DNA from: Halothiobacillus neapolitanus c2
GTDB taxonomy: Bacteria; Pseudomonadota; Gammaproteobacteria; Halothiobacillales; Halothiobacillaceae
DNA length: 64,000 nt
Assembly (NCBI RefSeq): GCF_000024765.1
Contig: NC_013422.1
Span: 763,501-827,500, forward strand
Reading direction: 5' to 3'
Of the stretch, positions 36,622-44,725 are shown piece by piece (positions within the stretch are counted from its first letter, which is position 1; each line of letters starts with the position of its first letter). A program made the position numbers and the translations under genes. Below the pieces are notes generated by a model that was not told where the DNA came from, ran no database searches, and worked only from the letters and a program-made list of their open reading frames with translations.

Positions 36622-37959
36622 ATGATTTTTCGACCCGCTAAAGTGATTTGGGCGGTAGTTTGCTTGGTTGTGATGAGTGGTCGTGGCGTACAGGCGGACG
36701 ATGGGGCCGCATCGCCCCTGACTTTGCAGGCCGCCTTGAGTGTTCCATTGCAGCAGCAATATGGCGTGATGGGTGCCGAGGCCGATGTGCTCGGTGCCAA
36801 GGCAGACCAACAAGAAGTGCAAAGTTGGTACGACCCGACCATCTCGGTTGAAGGGCGGTTGCGTTACATTCAGCCCAGCAATGCGGCAACCGATCAAAAT
36901 GTAAAATACGACAACGCACTGGGCATCAGTGCCCGCCAGCGCCTGTATGATTTCGGTCGTCAGTCCCTGCGAGCCGACGCAGCCAAATCAGGCGTCACCG
37001 GTGCACAGTTGCAACGCTTTAATGTCGAGCAGGCCCAGCGCCTCGCCATTCTCAAAGCGTTCTTCGGCGTATTGCTGGCCGACCAAACCTACACGGTTGC
37101 CAATGAGCGCATGGCGATCGTGTATGTACGCTTTGACAAGGCCAAGGATCGAAAAGAGCTGGGTATGGCGTCCGATTACGATCTGGCAGGCTTGCAGCGG
37201 GAATATGAGGACGTCCTCCTCGCGCGCGCCAAAGCCGACGCGGAGCGTCGAATCAGCCGCAGGAAACTGGCTGAACTCATGGGTACGCCGCAGCAGATTC
37301 CCTCCAAACTGGTGGCGCCAAAATTGACGGCCCTGTTCGCACGTACGCCCCCCGCCTTGGATGAGGCAATGAAACGGGCTCTGGCCGATGATCCCGGGCT
37401 TCAGGCGTTGCATGCTCGTTACGATGCTGCTGAACAATCACTGCGGGCCGCACGAGACCACAATGCACCCACCATCTATGCCCAAGTCAATGGTGATTAC
37501 TACCAGCGGGAACTGGGCTCGCGCGACCCCTTCCGAGCGGGGGTGTATATCGATTTTCCACTATACGACGGGCGTCTGCGTGATTCGAAAATCGGTAAAG
37601 CACAGGCCGACAGAATGCGACTTGCCGCGCAGATTGCGACGCGTGAGGCCGATCTGCGTGATCAGGTGACCAATGTGCTTGAAATGATCGACGTATACCG
37701 CAAGGCTGCCATCAGTCGCGTTAAGGCGTTGGAGAATTATTCCGATCTCAACTTCACCCGCAAACAAACCTTGTACCAGATGGAAAAAGCCACCGATCTC
37801 GGCGATGCGATGGTTGAAGAATCAGCCGCGCAGTTGGAACGGATGCGAACAACCTTTGCACTGGCCACGTACTGGGCTGAGCTGGCAAGTATGCAAGGGC
37901 AACCCATCGATTCGATTTTAACTTCGTCGCCATCTGCCTCAGCGGAGCCAAAAAAATGA
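36622..37959 (+). CDS. TolC family outer-membrane efflux protein
   Basis: The 445-residue product has a signal peptide (KVIWAVVCLVVMSGRGVQA) and two outer-membrane-factor repeats with long alpha-helical, Ala/Gln/Arg-rich stretches and YDPTISVEGRLRYI/RDPFRAGVYIDFPLYDG-type beta segments. It would form a trimeric exit duct across the outer membrane. Its stop overlaps the start of the adaptor gene (ATGA). No inner-membrane pump is beside it. Confidence 0.87.
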   Translation: MIFRPAKVIWAVVCLVVMSGRGVQADDGAASPLTLQAALSVPLQQQYGVMGAEADVLGAKADQQEVQSWYDPTISVEGRLRYIQPSNAATDQNVKYDNALGISARQRLYDFGRQSLRADAAKSGVTGAQLQRFNVEQAQRLAILKAFFGVLLADQTYTVANERMAIVYVRFDKAKDRKELGMASDYDLAGLQREYEDVLLARAKADAERRISRRKLAELMGTPQQIPSKLVAPKLTALFARTPPALDEAMKRALADDPGLQALHARYDAAEQSLRAARDHNAPTIYAQVNGDYYQRELGSRDPFRAGVYIDFPLYDGRLRDSKIGKAQADRMRLAAQIATREADLRDQVTNVLEMIDVYRKAAISRVKALENYSDLNFTRKQTLYQMEKATDLGDAMVEESAAQLERMRTTFALATYWAELASMQGQPIDSILTSSPSASAEPKK

Positions 37960-38828
37960 ACTTGAATTTAACGACGCGCGAAACAACCGGTCGAGCCGGG
38001 GTGAAAGCAAACCTTTCCCTGATTCTAGTGCCCCTGATTTTGTCACTTGTCGGAGCTGTTAGCCCCGCTTTTGCTGCAGATGAATCGCAAACCTTGGATG
38101 GACATCTAGCGTGGGCCGAGGTAACTCGGCTTTCGACTCCGGTATCCGGCGTAGTGACCCAAATCCCGGTTCAACCGGGGCAACAGGTCAAACAGGGTGC
38201 CGTATTACTCCGACTGGATCGTAAACCGCTCGCAGACAGGATGGCCGCCGCCGTGGCGATAAGATCAGGCTTGGTGCGCGCAGCGGCCGAGGCCAAGCGC
38301 GACGCGGAGCGAACTCAGCAACTTTACGACCGCACCGTGGCTTCGGAATCCGAGCGTCAGGAAGCACTGATCAAGCAGGAACAGGCCGAGGCCAGCTTGA
38401 ATGAAGCCCGCGCCAGAGCCGATTTGCGGCAGTGGGAATTGGGCAGCTCGACACTGACGGCTCCCTATCCCGCTCGGATTTTGAGTGTTGATACGGCGGT
38501 GGGTGAAACAGTTTCCAGCGAACTGAATGCACCTGTCCTGCTGCGCATTGCCCGATCGGATGAAATGTTGGCCGTCGCCAATGCGTCTGCCGATGTGGCA
38601 TCACACCTGTCACTCGGGCAGAAAATGAATGTATTGGTCGGGCAGGCCAGTGCTCAGACCAAGGTTGAGGCCAAGGTTCAGGCCAAGGTTGAGGGAAGGC
38701 TGGTTGGGATCGTCAGCGAACCGCAGAGCAATCAGGACGAAGTTATGAATTACCGACTGGAAGTGATGATCAAACCGGAGCAGGGCTGGATCGCGGGATT
38801 GCCAGCCAAGATCGAATTGTCGGACTGA
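37956..38828 (+). CDS. HlyD/RND-type periplasmic adaptor protein
   Basis: The 290-residue product has a signal or anchor near residues 20-45, a lipoyl-like half-motif (LSTPVSGVVTQIPVQPGQQVKQGAVLLRLD), a coiled-coil hairpin (about 85-155) and the returning lipoyl half (LTAPYPARILSVDTAVGETV), followed by a beta-barrel domain. It bridges a TolC-type duct and an inner-membrane pump, but the next gene is unrelated and on the opposite strand, so the pump must be elsewhere. Three 12-bp tandem repeats encode KVEAKVQAKVEG in the second half. Confidence 0.85.
   Translation: MNLNLTTRETTGRAGVKANLSLILVPLILSLVGAVSPAFAADESQTLDGHLAWAEVTRLSTPVSGVVTQIPVQPGQQVKQGAVLLRLDRKPLADRMAAAVAIRSGLVRAAAEAKRDAERTQQLYDRTVASESERQEALIKQEQAEASLNEARARADLRQWELGSSTLTAPYPARILSVDTAVGETVSSELNAPVLLRIARSDEMLAVANASADVASHLSLGQKMNVLVGQASAQTKVEAKVQAKVEGRLVGIVSEPQSNQDEVMNYRLEVMIKPEQGWIAGLPAKIELSD
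38659..38694. repeat. Three tandem 12-bp repeats inside the adaptor gene
   Basis: Three units of CCAAGGTTSAGG follow each other without a gap (38659-38670, 38671-38682, 38683-38694), one with C in place of G. Each unit codes four residues (KVEA/KVQA/KVEG type), so gain or loss keeps the frame. Slipped-strand length change is possible. Confidence 0.75.
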
Positions 38829-38843
38829 TTCCCCACTTCGGCG

Positions 38844-40622
38844 TTAAATCCCGTTCTGCTGCAACCACAGTTCAAACACTGCCAGATGCCAGAGTTTTGC
38901 ACCTTGTAAACGGGTGAAATGCCGGTCGGGCTCGGCCAGTAATCGGTTCACGTAAGTGGGCTCAAATAGCCCCCGGGCCTGTGCCGTGGGCGAGCTTAAA
39001 ATCTCGCGCATGAACTCAAGAAACGGGCCGCGAACAAATTTGAGGGCAGGCACCGGAAAATAGCCCTTGGGTCGGTCGATGACCGCATCCGGGATACGGC
39101 CACGCGCGATGCGTTTGAGCATGCCTTTCCCATCCAGATCAAGCTTGTATGCTGCCGGCATCTGCATGGCGAGTTCAACCAGTTCGTGGTCGAGAAACGG
39201 CACGCGGGCCTCCAGCCCCCAGGCCATCGTCATGTTATCCACGCGTTTGACCGGGTCATCGACAATCAGTGTGCTGACATCGAGTCCGAGGACGCGATTG
39301 ATGTAGTTGCTCCCGCGAATGCGCGACAGTTCATCGCGGATTCGGCGGCTGGTATGGTCTTCGCCACGGAAGGGCGCGGTGATCATCGACATGAGTTCGT
39401 TGTGATCGCGATCAAAATAGTAGGGCGCGAATCGGGATAAATCGTCACCGACGGCGGCATTCATCTGCGGATACCAGAAATAGCCGCCGAACACTTCATC
39501 GGCGCCTTGGCCGCTCAAGACGACTTTTACTTCGCGGGAAACTTGTTCCGACAGCAGATAAAACGCCACTGCATCCTGCGCGAACATCGGCTCGCTCATC
39601 TGCGCAACCGCTTCGGGCAGACGTTCCAGTACCTGACTGTTGGGAATGTGAAAACGGTGGTGTTTGGTTTGGTAGCGTTCGGCGACTGGGTCTGAGAACT
39701 CAAATTCGCTGCCTTTTTCTTCCGGCTGATCCTCAAAACCGATGGTGAACGTTTGCGGCGCGATGCCCGCTTCGTGCGCCAAGGCCACGATCAGGGATGA
39801 ATCCAAGCCGCCGGAGAGCAGCACACCCACCGGGACATCGCTGATGTCCAGTCGTCGCTTCACGGCCTTGAGCAAGCCCGCGTGAATCTGTTCCTGCCAT
39901 TGCTGCGCGTCCAGATCGTGGCGCTCGGTCGCGTCGATTTGCCAGTACCGCGTCAGCGTTTTTTTGCCCGCCGCATCGATCAGCAGGCTATGGCCGGGGG
40001 CCAGTTTGCGCACACCCTTGAATATCGTATGTGGCGCGGGTACCGACCCGTGCAGGGTGAATTGATGGTGCAGCGCGATCGGGTCGAATTCGGTATTAAC
40101 CGAACCGCCCGCGAGCAGGGCGGGCAGGCTGGAAGCAAAGCGCAGCGGGGCCATGGGGTTGGCCGGGTCTTCGGTGTAATACAGCGGTTTGATGCCCAGG
40201 CGGTCGCGCGCCAGAAACAGGGCGCCGGTCTTCAGATTCCAGATGGCGAAGGCGAACATGCCGGTCAGATGGCCGACGCAATCGGTGCCCCATTGGGCAA
40301 ATGCCTTGAGAATGACCTCCGTATCGCCAGTGGAGGTAAAGCGATGCCCCAATGCACGCAGTTCCTGACGCAACTCGGGATGGTTGTAGATGGTGCCGTT
40401 AAACGCCAAAGCCAGCCCGTTTTCCCGGTCGATCATGGGTTGCGCGCCGTGAAAGCTCAAATCCAGAATCGATAAGCGGCGATGTCCCAGCGCCAGCGGG
40501 CCATCGGAAAAACTACCCTCGTGGTCGGGGCCACGTCGCTCCAGTCGATCCATCATGCGCCGCACAGCTCCAAGATCGGGGCGCGAGCCGGGCGCGGCCA
40601 GCCAGCCACAGATTCCGCACAT
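38844..40622 (-). CDS. Asparagine synthetase-like amidotransferase (NAGGN amidotransferase type)
   Basis: Class II glutamine amidotransferase joined to an asparagine-synthetase ATP domain. The 592-residue product begins with catalytic Cys2 (MCGICGWLA), has the PP-loop LSGGLDSSLIV (about residue 268) and the block VDDPVKRVDNMTMAWGLEARVPFLDHELVELA. The ATP domain, including YFDRDHNE and GYFPVPALKFVRGP, looks closer to N-acetylglutaminylglutamine amidotransferase, which makes an osmolyte, than to housekeeping AsnB. The dedicated synthetase partner is not adjacent, so plain asparagine synthesis remains possible. Confidence 0.8.
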   Translation of the reverse strand: MCGICGWLAAPGSRPDLGAVRRMMDRLERRGPDHEGSFSDGPLALGHRRLSILDLSFHGAQPMIDRENGLALAFNGTIYNHPELRQELRALGHRFTSTGDTEVILKAFAQWGTDCVGHLTGMFAFAIWNLKTGALFLARDRLGIKPLYYTEDPANPMAPLRFASSLPALLAGGSVNTEFDPIALHHQFTLHGSVPAPHTIFKGVRKLAPGHSLLIDAAGKKTLTRYWQIDATERHDLDAQQWQEQIHAGLLKAVKRRLDISDVPVGVLLSGGLDSSLIVALAHEAGIAPQTFTIGFEDQPEEKGSEFEFSDPVAERYQTKHHRFHIPNSQVLERLPEAVAQMSEPMFAQDAVAFYLLSEQVSREVKVVLSGQGADEVFGGYFWYPQMNAAVGDDLSRFAPYYFDRDHNELMSMITAPFRGEDHTSRRIRDELSRIRGSNYINRVLGLDVSTLIVDDPVKRVDNMTMAWGLEARVPFLDHELVELAMQMPAAYKLDLDGKGMLKRIARGRIPDAVIDRPKGYFPVPALKFVRGPFLEFMREILSSPTAQARGLFEPTYVNRLLAEPDRHFTRLQGAKLWHLAVFELWLQQNGI

Positions 40623-40778
40623 GCGTTTATCCTTCGGTTAATCTAACCAGAGTCATTTAAGATGGGGCGAATTTTAGCAGCCCGGTCAGGTTCTGTTCTG
40701 TTGTTTGGCCCAATATCTGGCTTTTTTGATCTTGCTATCGGGCGTTCGAATGCACAACCCGCTGTTTGGTTTGATTTT

Positions 40779-42668
40779 ATGACGATTTCTCCCTGCGCGA
40801 TTTCATGGGCCGACGTGCAATGGCGCAGCGATGGCAGTCCGTACTCGCCCGATTATGGCGATATCTATTACTCGGCGGCGGGTGGTCTGGCGGAGAAGAA
40901 GGCCGTGTTTCTGGAAGGATGCGCCTTGCCCGCGCGATTTGCAGCCGGAACGCCCGCGCATGTACTTGAACTGGGTTTCGGTACGGGTTTGAGTTTTCTG
41001 ACGACTTGGGCTTCCTTTCTGCAACACGCACCGGAACCCAATCCGACCCATGGGTTAAAGCCAGATTTGTTGTTCTATTCGATCGAAAAGCATCCGTGGT
41101 CACGTGGCGATTTCCTCAAGTTGGCCACGCGATGGCCCGAATTGGCGCCGCTCGTGGTCGAGCTGGCAGAACAATGGCCTGATCCCGTGACGGGATTTCA
41201 CCGCCGATTCCTTTCCGGTGGTCGGGTTGTGCTGACACTGGTGTTCGGTGATGTCGAGTGGGCGTTAAGGCAACTCGATGCGCCGTTTCATGCCTTTTAT
41301 CTGGATGGATTCAGCCCGCGCCTGAACGACGCCATGTGGTCGCCGCACATATTCCGTGCCTTGGCTCGACTGGCCGCGGATGAGGCCAGAGTTGCCACCT
41401 ATTCATCGGCCAATGCCGTGGCCCAAGGGCTCACCGCCGCAGGCTTTCTTGTTGAAAAAGTGCCCGGATTCGGCCTCAAAAAGCACCGTCTGGTGGCCGT
41501 ACGGCGGCACATGATGCGCAGTCGCAAACCTCGTCAGGAAAAACCGCCGACATCGGTTGTGGTGATCGGCGCGGGGATTGCGGGCTTGACCACGGCGTAT
41601 GCCCTAGCCCGAAGGCAGGTTGACGTAACCGTAATCGATGCCGCGGCCACGCTCGGCGATGGTGCTTCAGGCAACCCGGCGGGTGTGCTGTCGCCCTTGT
41701 TGAGCCGGGATTGCCATGCGGCCACTTTGCTGACCCAAATGGGTTTGGGATTCGCGCGGGAACAGATCAAACAGTTGCAGCAGGCGGAATTCAGCGTGCC
41801 CGCCGCCTTTGATGGCGTTGTGCAGCTTGCCCGTGACACCATTCATGCCCAGCGGCAACAGCAAATCGCCGACGAGCAAAGCTACGCGCCGGAATTTGCG
41901 CAATGGCTCGATTCGTCGGTCTTGTCCGGTAAGGTGGGGATAGAGGTCACGGAACCGGGATGGCTTTTCCCTTCCGCCGGATGGGTGTCGCCACGCGACT
42001 GGCTAGCGGCCTTGCAGGCACACCCTGGGATTTCCCTTCGTAAGAACACGGACGTTGCCGATCTGCGCTTCGAGGATGGCCTCTGGTGTGGTTATTCGGT
42101 TTCGGGCGAGGAGTTGTTTTCGTCGTCTTGTGTCGTGTTGGCGAATGCGGGGGCCGTTGCGACTCTTTTGCCGGAATTCGAATCCGTGCTTACGGCCTGT
42201 CGGGGGCAGGTAGATTGGATTGACAGAAGCGATCACCTTGGGCTTGAGCTTGCTCAAATGCCGCTAATGCGCGAGGGTTACATGCTGGATTTGCCGGATG
42301 GTCGGCGGCTTTTCGGCGCCAGCTTCAAGCCGGGTGATCAGGACTTGTCGTGGCGTTTTGATGAGCGAATGGAAAATCAGGAGCGACTGGCTGCACTGTC
42401 CGCGGATCTGGTTACGCCAACAATTCAAGATGATGCAGAACATCAGGGGCGCGTTTCGCTTCGTGCAACAAGCCGGGATCGCTTGCCGATTGTCGGCGAG
42501 ATGCCCGGTCAATCCGGATTGATGGTCAATACCGGTCACGGATCAAGGGGCTTGACCTGGTGCCCTCTGCTGGCGGAAGTGTTGGCGGCTTCGTGTTGCG
42601 GTGAGCCAAATCCCGTGCCGCGATCTTTACAACTGGCTTTGCGACCAGAAAGGTTGATTCAGGAATAG
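40779..42668 (+). CDS. mnmC: Bifunctional tRNA modification protein MnmC
   Basis: Completes mnm5s2U34 in tRNA anticodons: the C-terminal FAD oxidase removes the carboxymethyl group and the N-terminal methyltransferase adds a methyl. The product is about 629 residues. The methyltransferase has HVLELGFGTGLSFLTTW and DGFSPRLNDAMW; the oxidase begins at about residue 260 with VVVIGAGIAGLTTAYALA and has a C-terminal GLMVNTGHGSRGLTW segment. I start at ATG 40779 because family similarity begins a few residues later (WADVQWRSDGSPYS). An upstream in-frame ATG at 40662 adds unrelated residues. Convergent with ptsH, only 2 bp apart. Confidence 0.93.
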   Translation: MTISPCAISWADVQWRSDGSPYSPDYGDIYYSAAGGLAEKKAVFLEGCALPARFAAGTPAHVLELGFGTGLSFLTTWASFLQHAPEPNPTHGLKPDLLFYSIEKHPWSRGDFLKLATRWPELAPLVVELAEQWPDPVTGFHRRFLSGGRVVLTLVFGDVEWALRQLDAPFHAFYLDGFSPRLNDAMWSPHIFRALARLAADEARVATYSSANAVAQGLTAAGFLVEKVPGFGLKKHRLVAVRRHMMRSRKPRQEKPPTSVVVIGAGIAGLTTAYALARRQVDVTVIDAAATLGDGASGNPAGVLSPLLSRDCHAATLLTQMGLGFAREQIKQLQQAEFSVPAAFDGVVQLARDTIHAQRQQQIADEQSYAPEFAQWLDSSVLSGKVGIEVTEPGWLFPSAGWVSPRDWLAALQAHPGISLRKNTDVADLRFEDGLWCGYSVSGEELFSSSCVVLANAGAVATLLPEFESVLTACRGQVDWIDRSDHLGLELAQMPLMREGYMLDLPDGRRLFGASFKPGDQDLSWRFDERMENQERLAALSADLVTPTIQDDAEHQGRVSLRATSRDRLPIVGEMPGQSGLMVNTGHGSRGLTWCPLLAEVLAASCCGEPNPVPRSLQLALRPERLIQE

Positions 42669-42670
42669 CT

Positions 42671-42940
42671 TTATTCAGGTTCACCGAAACGTTGGGCGAT
42701 CAGTTGATTCAGTGCCGCCATGGCGGCCTGTTCGTCGTCACCATCGGTGCTGATCGTGATGGTCGTGCCGCGGGCGGCGGCCAGCATCATCAGCCCCATG
42801 ATGGACTTGCCATTGACGGTTCTGCCCAGATGTTCCACCTGAATTGTGCATTCAAACTGTGAGGCGAGCGTGGAGAATTTGGCCGCTGCGCGTGCATGCA
42901 GACCGAGTTTGTTGATGATTTCTATCGATTCGGTATGCAT
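42671..42940 (-). CDS. ptsH: Phosphocarrier protein HPr
   Basis: Small phosphate carrier of the PTS. The 89-residue product has the phosphorylated His15 (KLGLHARAAAKF) and the regulatory Ser46 (VNGKSIMGL), which is the target of HPr kinase. Both are intact, which fits with hprK two genes upstream. It overlaps the EIIA gene by one base (TGATG). Enzyme I (ptsI), often next in this order, does not follow: the convergent mnmC ends 2 bp away. A sugar permease is not in the window, so a regulatory PTS is likely. Confidence 0.94.
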   Translation of the reverse strand: MHTESIEIINKLGLHARAAAKFSTLASQFECTIQVEHLGRTVNGKSIMGLMMLAAARGTTITISTDGDDEQAAMAALNQLIAQRFGEPE

Positions 42941-43332
42941 CAGACTGCATCGCCTTCAATAATCCCCTCGCGTCCGCCGGAGGCGACACGCTCGGTCATG
43001 TCGGCCAGATTTAGTTGGGGATAGTTCATCGCGCGAACGACCATCGGCAGATTGACGCCGGATATGACATGAACGCGATTTTTTTCCTTGAGGCGATGGG
43101 CAATGTTGGACGGTGTGGAACCATACATATCGGTCAGTACCAATACACCATCGCCTTGATCAAGATCAGCCAACCTTTTGCGCGCTCGGCTCAGTAATTC
43201 GATGGGGTCATCATCCTGCAAAACACTCAGGTTGCCTGCCGGGATGGGTGCTACTTCCATCATGTCCGTCGCTGTCTCCAGCAGTTGCGCGCCGATATGG
43301 TTATGGCAGATCAATAAAATTCCAACGGTCAT
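42940..43332 (-). CDS. PTS EIIA component, mannose family
   Basis: The 130-residue protein is a single EIIA-Man domain with the phosphorylated His10 in LLICHNHIGAQLL and the segments LVLTDMYGSTPSNIA and VISGVNLPMVVRAM of the ManX family. There are no attached EIIB or EIIC domains, and no permease nearby, so it is a regulatory or orphan EIIA. GGAGC just before the ATG is a good ribosome site. The upstream leader holds the hairpin array. Confidence 0.92.
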   Translation of the reverse strand: MTVGILLICHNHIGAQLLETATDMMEVAPIPAGNLSVLQDDDPIELLSRARKRLADLDQGDGVLVLTDMYGSTPSNIAHRLKEKNRVHVISGVNLPMVVRAMNYPQLNLADMTERVASGGREGIIEGDAV

Positions 43333-43354
43333 TTTCGCTCCGATTCAATTGGAT

Positions 43355-43497
43355 GCTGAAAAATCCATCCATAGATTTTCCAGCTCGGCTTGTTGCGGTG
43401 CACATCCGCAACAATTTTCGCGAATCAACGATTTACATCGTTGTTCGCGTTGGGGCATCCTGCCCCAAACGGTGAATGCTGACATTCAGCGTTCACC
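43355..43497. repeat. Array of five adjacent hairpins in the EIIA leader
   Basis: Five stem-loops follow one another in 143 bp: 43355-43384 (11-bp stem, one mismatch), 43390-43414 (9 bp, TTGTTGCGG/CCGCAACAA), 43419-43449 (13 bp with one bulge), 43450-43468 (8 bp, TTGGGGCA/TGCCCCAA) and 43471-43497 (GGTGAA…TTCACC and GCTGA/TCAGC with a CAT loop). Gaps are 0-5 bases, and most loops contain CAT or CATC. No ORF. It fills the stretch between the EIIA start and the mobile element. Confidence 0.8.
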
Positions 43498-43499
43498 TA

Positions 43500-43774
43500 G
43501 GGGAACCTCTGATTGAATCCCTCGTGAGCCGAGTTGCTGATCCAAAAGCCGCAAAACGAGGCAAAGGCCGAAGGTCGTAGTTTACGCTACGATGCCAAGG
43601 CCGATAACGAAGTGTTGCGGCTTTTGGGCGGCAACCCGCATGGGACGGGCTTTTGAGGGCGATTCGCTGTGTTGCGCCGCTTACGAATGGAATAACCATT
43701 CGTTTCGCGACGCGCCTTGCGACTCATCCCTCAAAAGCTCGTCTCGGCCACGAAGGATTCAATCAGAGGTTCCC
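43500..43774. mobile_element. Miniature inverted-repeat element (MITE) with TA flanks
   Basis: A 275-bp element with long inverted ends: GGGAACCTCTGATTGAATCC near 43501 and its complement ending at 43774. The match continues to about 32 bp with one mismatch and one indel. TA lies directly outside each end (43498-43499 and 43775-43776), as expected for a TA target duplication. Inside is another perfect 13-bp pair (CCAAAAGCCGCAA near 43541 and TTGCGGCTTTTGG ending near 43627). It has no transposase ORF and so would need one in trans. It overlaps the 3' end of rapZ. Confidence 0.85.
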
Positions 43775-44626
43775 TAAATCACGATGGCGGATAATGAGGT
43801 GATCAAAGCGCGGGCGCAAGTCGTCGAACAATTGTTCAACCAGATAGACTGAACGATGTTTGCCGCCTGTGCAGCCGATCGAGCAGGTAACGTAGCTGCG
43901 ATCGGTGCGCACCAGTTCGCTGAGCGTATTGCTTAAAAAGTCTCTGAGGTATCCGCGGGTTTTGTGGGTGATTGGGTGCTGTTCGAGGTAATCGATCACC
44001 ACGCGGTCATTGCCGTTAAAGGGTCGTAGTACGGGTACCCAGTGTGGATTTGGCAGGTATCGGATATCAAATAGAAAATCGCTGTCTAGCGGGATGCCGT
44101 GCTTGAACCCGAACGATTGCAGCATAATGCTCGGACCGGACGAATCACGCCCGATCACACGTCGGGAAATATCTTCCCGGATTTGGTGGATGGTCGTGTG
44201 ACTGGTATCGATGATCAGATCGGCCTGTGCACGCATGGGGAGCAGCAGTTCCGTTTCCTGATTAATGGCTTCGACCAGGTTTTCAATGCGGTTGGAGAGC
44301 GGATGGCGTCGTCGGGTTTCGCTGAAACGGGCGACAATACGGGCTTCGCTGGCCTCAAGAAACAGGCTTTGAATTGCCAGTTGCGGATAATCTGTTTTCA
44401 GTTTCTCGATTCGTTTCGGTAGATCGCGCAAGGCCGGTTCTGGAGAGCGCGCATCAATGCTGATGGCAATGCCCTGGGCTTGAATATCCCCTTGTTGATA
44501 AATTTGCAGCAGGTTGTCTAGCAGTTCAGGCGGCAAGTTATCGATGCAGTAAAAGCCCGCATCTTCGAGCGCAGCCAGAGCGACAGATTTACCTGACCCC
44601 GATTGGCCGGTCACGATGAACACCAT
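43763..44626 (-). CDS. rapZ: RNase adapter/nucleotide-binding protein RapZ
   Basis: P-loop protein that, in enterics, guides RNase E to the sRNA GlmZ and so controls glucosamine-6-phosphate synthase. The 287-residue product starts at ATG 44626 (MVFIVTGQSGSGKS, matching the family N-terminus); a TTG at 44674 is possible but less likely. Other family segments are AGFYCIDNLPPELLDNLL, FGFKHGIPLDSD and CSIGCTGGKHRSV. The last codons (LGNL and stop) come from the inverted end of the mobile element at 43500-43774, so the natural C-terminus was altered by the insertion. Confidence 0.94.
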   Translation of the reverse strand: MVFIVTGQSGSGKSVALAALEDAGFYCIDNLPPELLDNLLQIYQQGDIQAQGIAISIDARSPEPALRDLPKRIEKLKTDYPQLAIQSLFLEASEARIVARFSETRRRHPLSNRIENLVEAINQETELLLPMRAQADLIIDTSHTTIHQIREDISRRVIGRDSSGPSIMLQSFGFKHGIPLDSDFLFDIRYLPNPHWVPVLRPFNGNDRVVIDYLEQHPITHKTRGYLRDFLSNTLSELVRTDRSYVTCSIGCTGGKHRSVYLVEQLFDDLRPRFDHLIIRHRDLGNL

Positions 44627-44725
44627 GGCCGATTGATTCGGCTTTCGTAGTTTGTTCGTTACCAAGGCGCTCAAGCCGAGATCTCGCGGGTCGTTTTAAT
44701 TGTGAAGTTCATGGTGCTCCGGGGG

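Noticed and set aside
43355-43497. CRISPR array or integron attC sites as an explanation for the hairpin row
   Set aside because: The units do not share sequence, spacing is irregular, there are no spacers or cas genes, and no integrase or attC consensus is visible.
43500-43774. Small open frames inside the mobile element as a transposase
   Set aside because: The longest are about 60-70 codons, run across the inverted repeats and show no DDE pattern.
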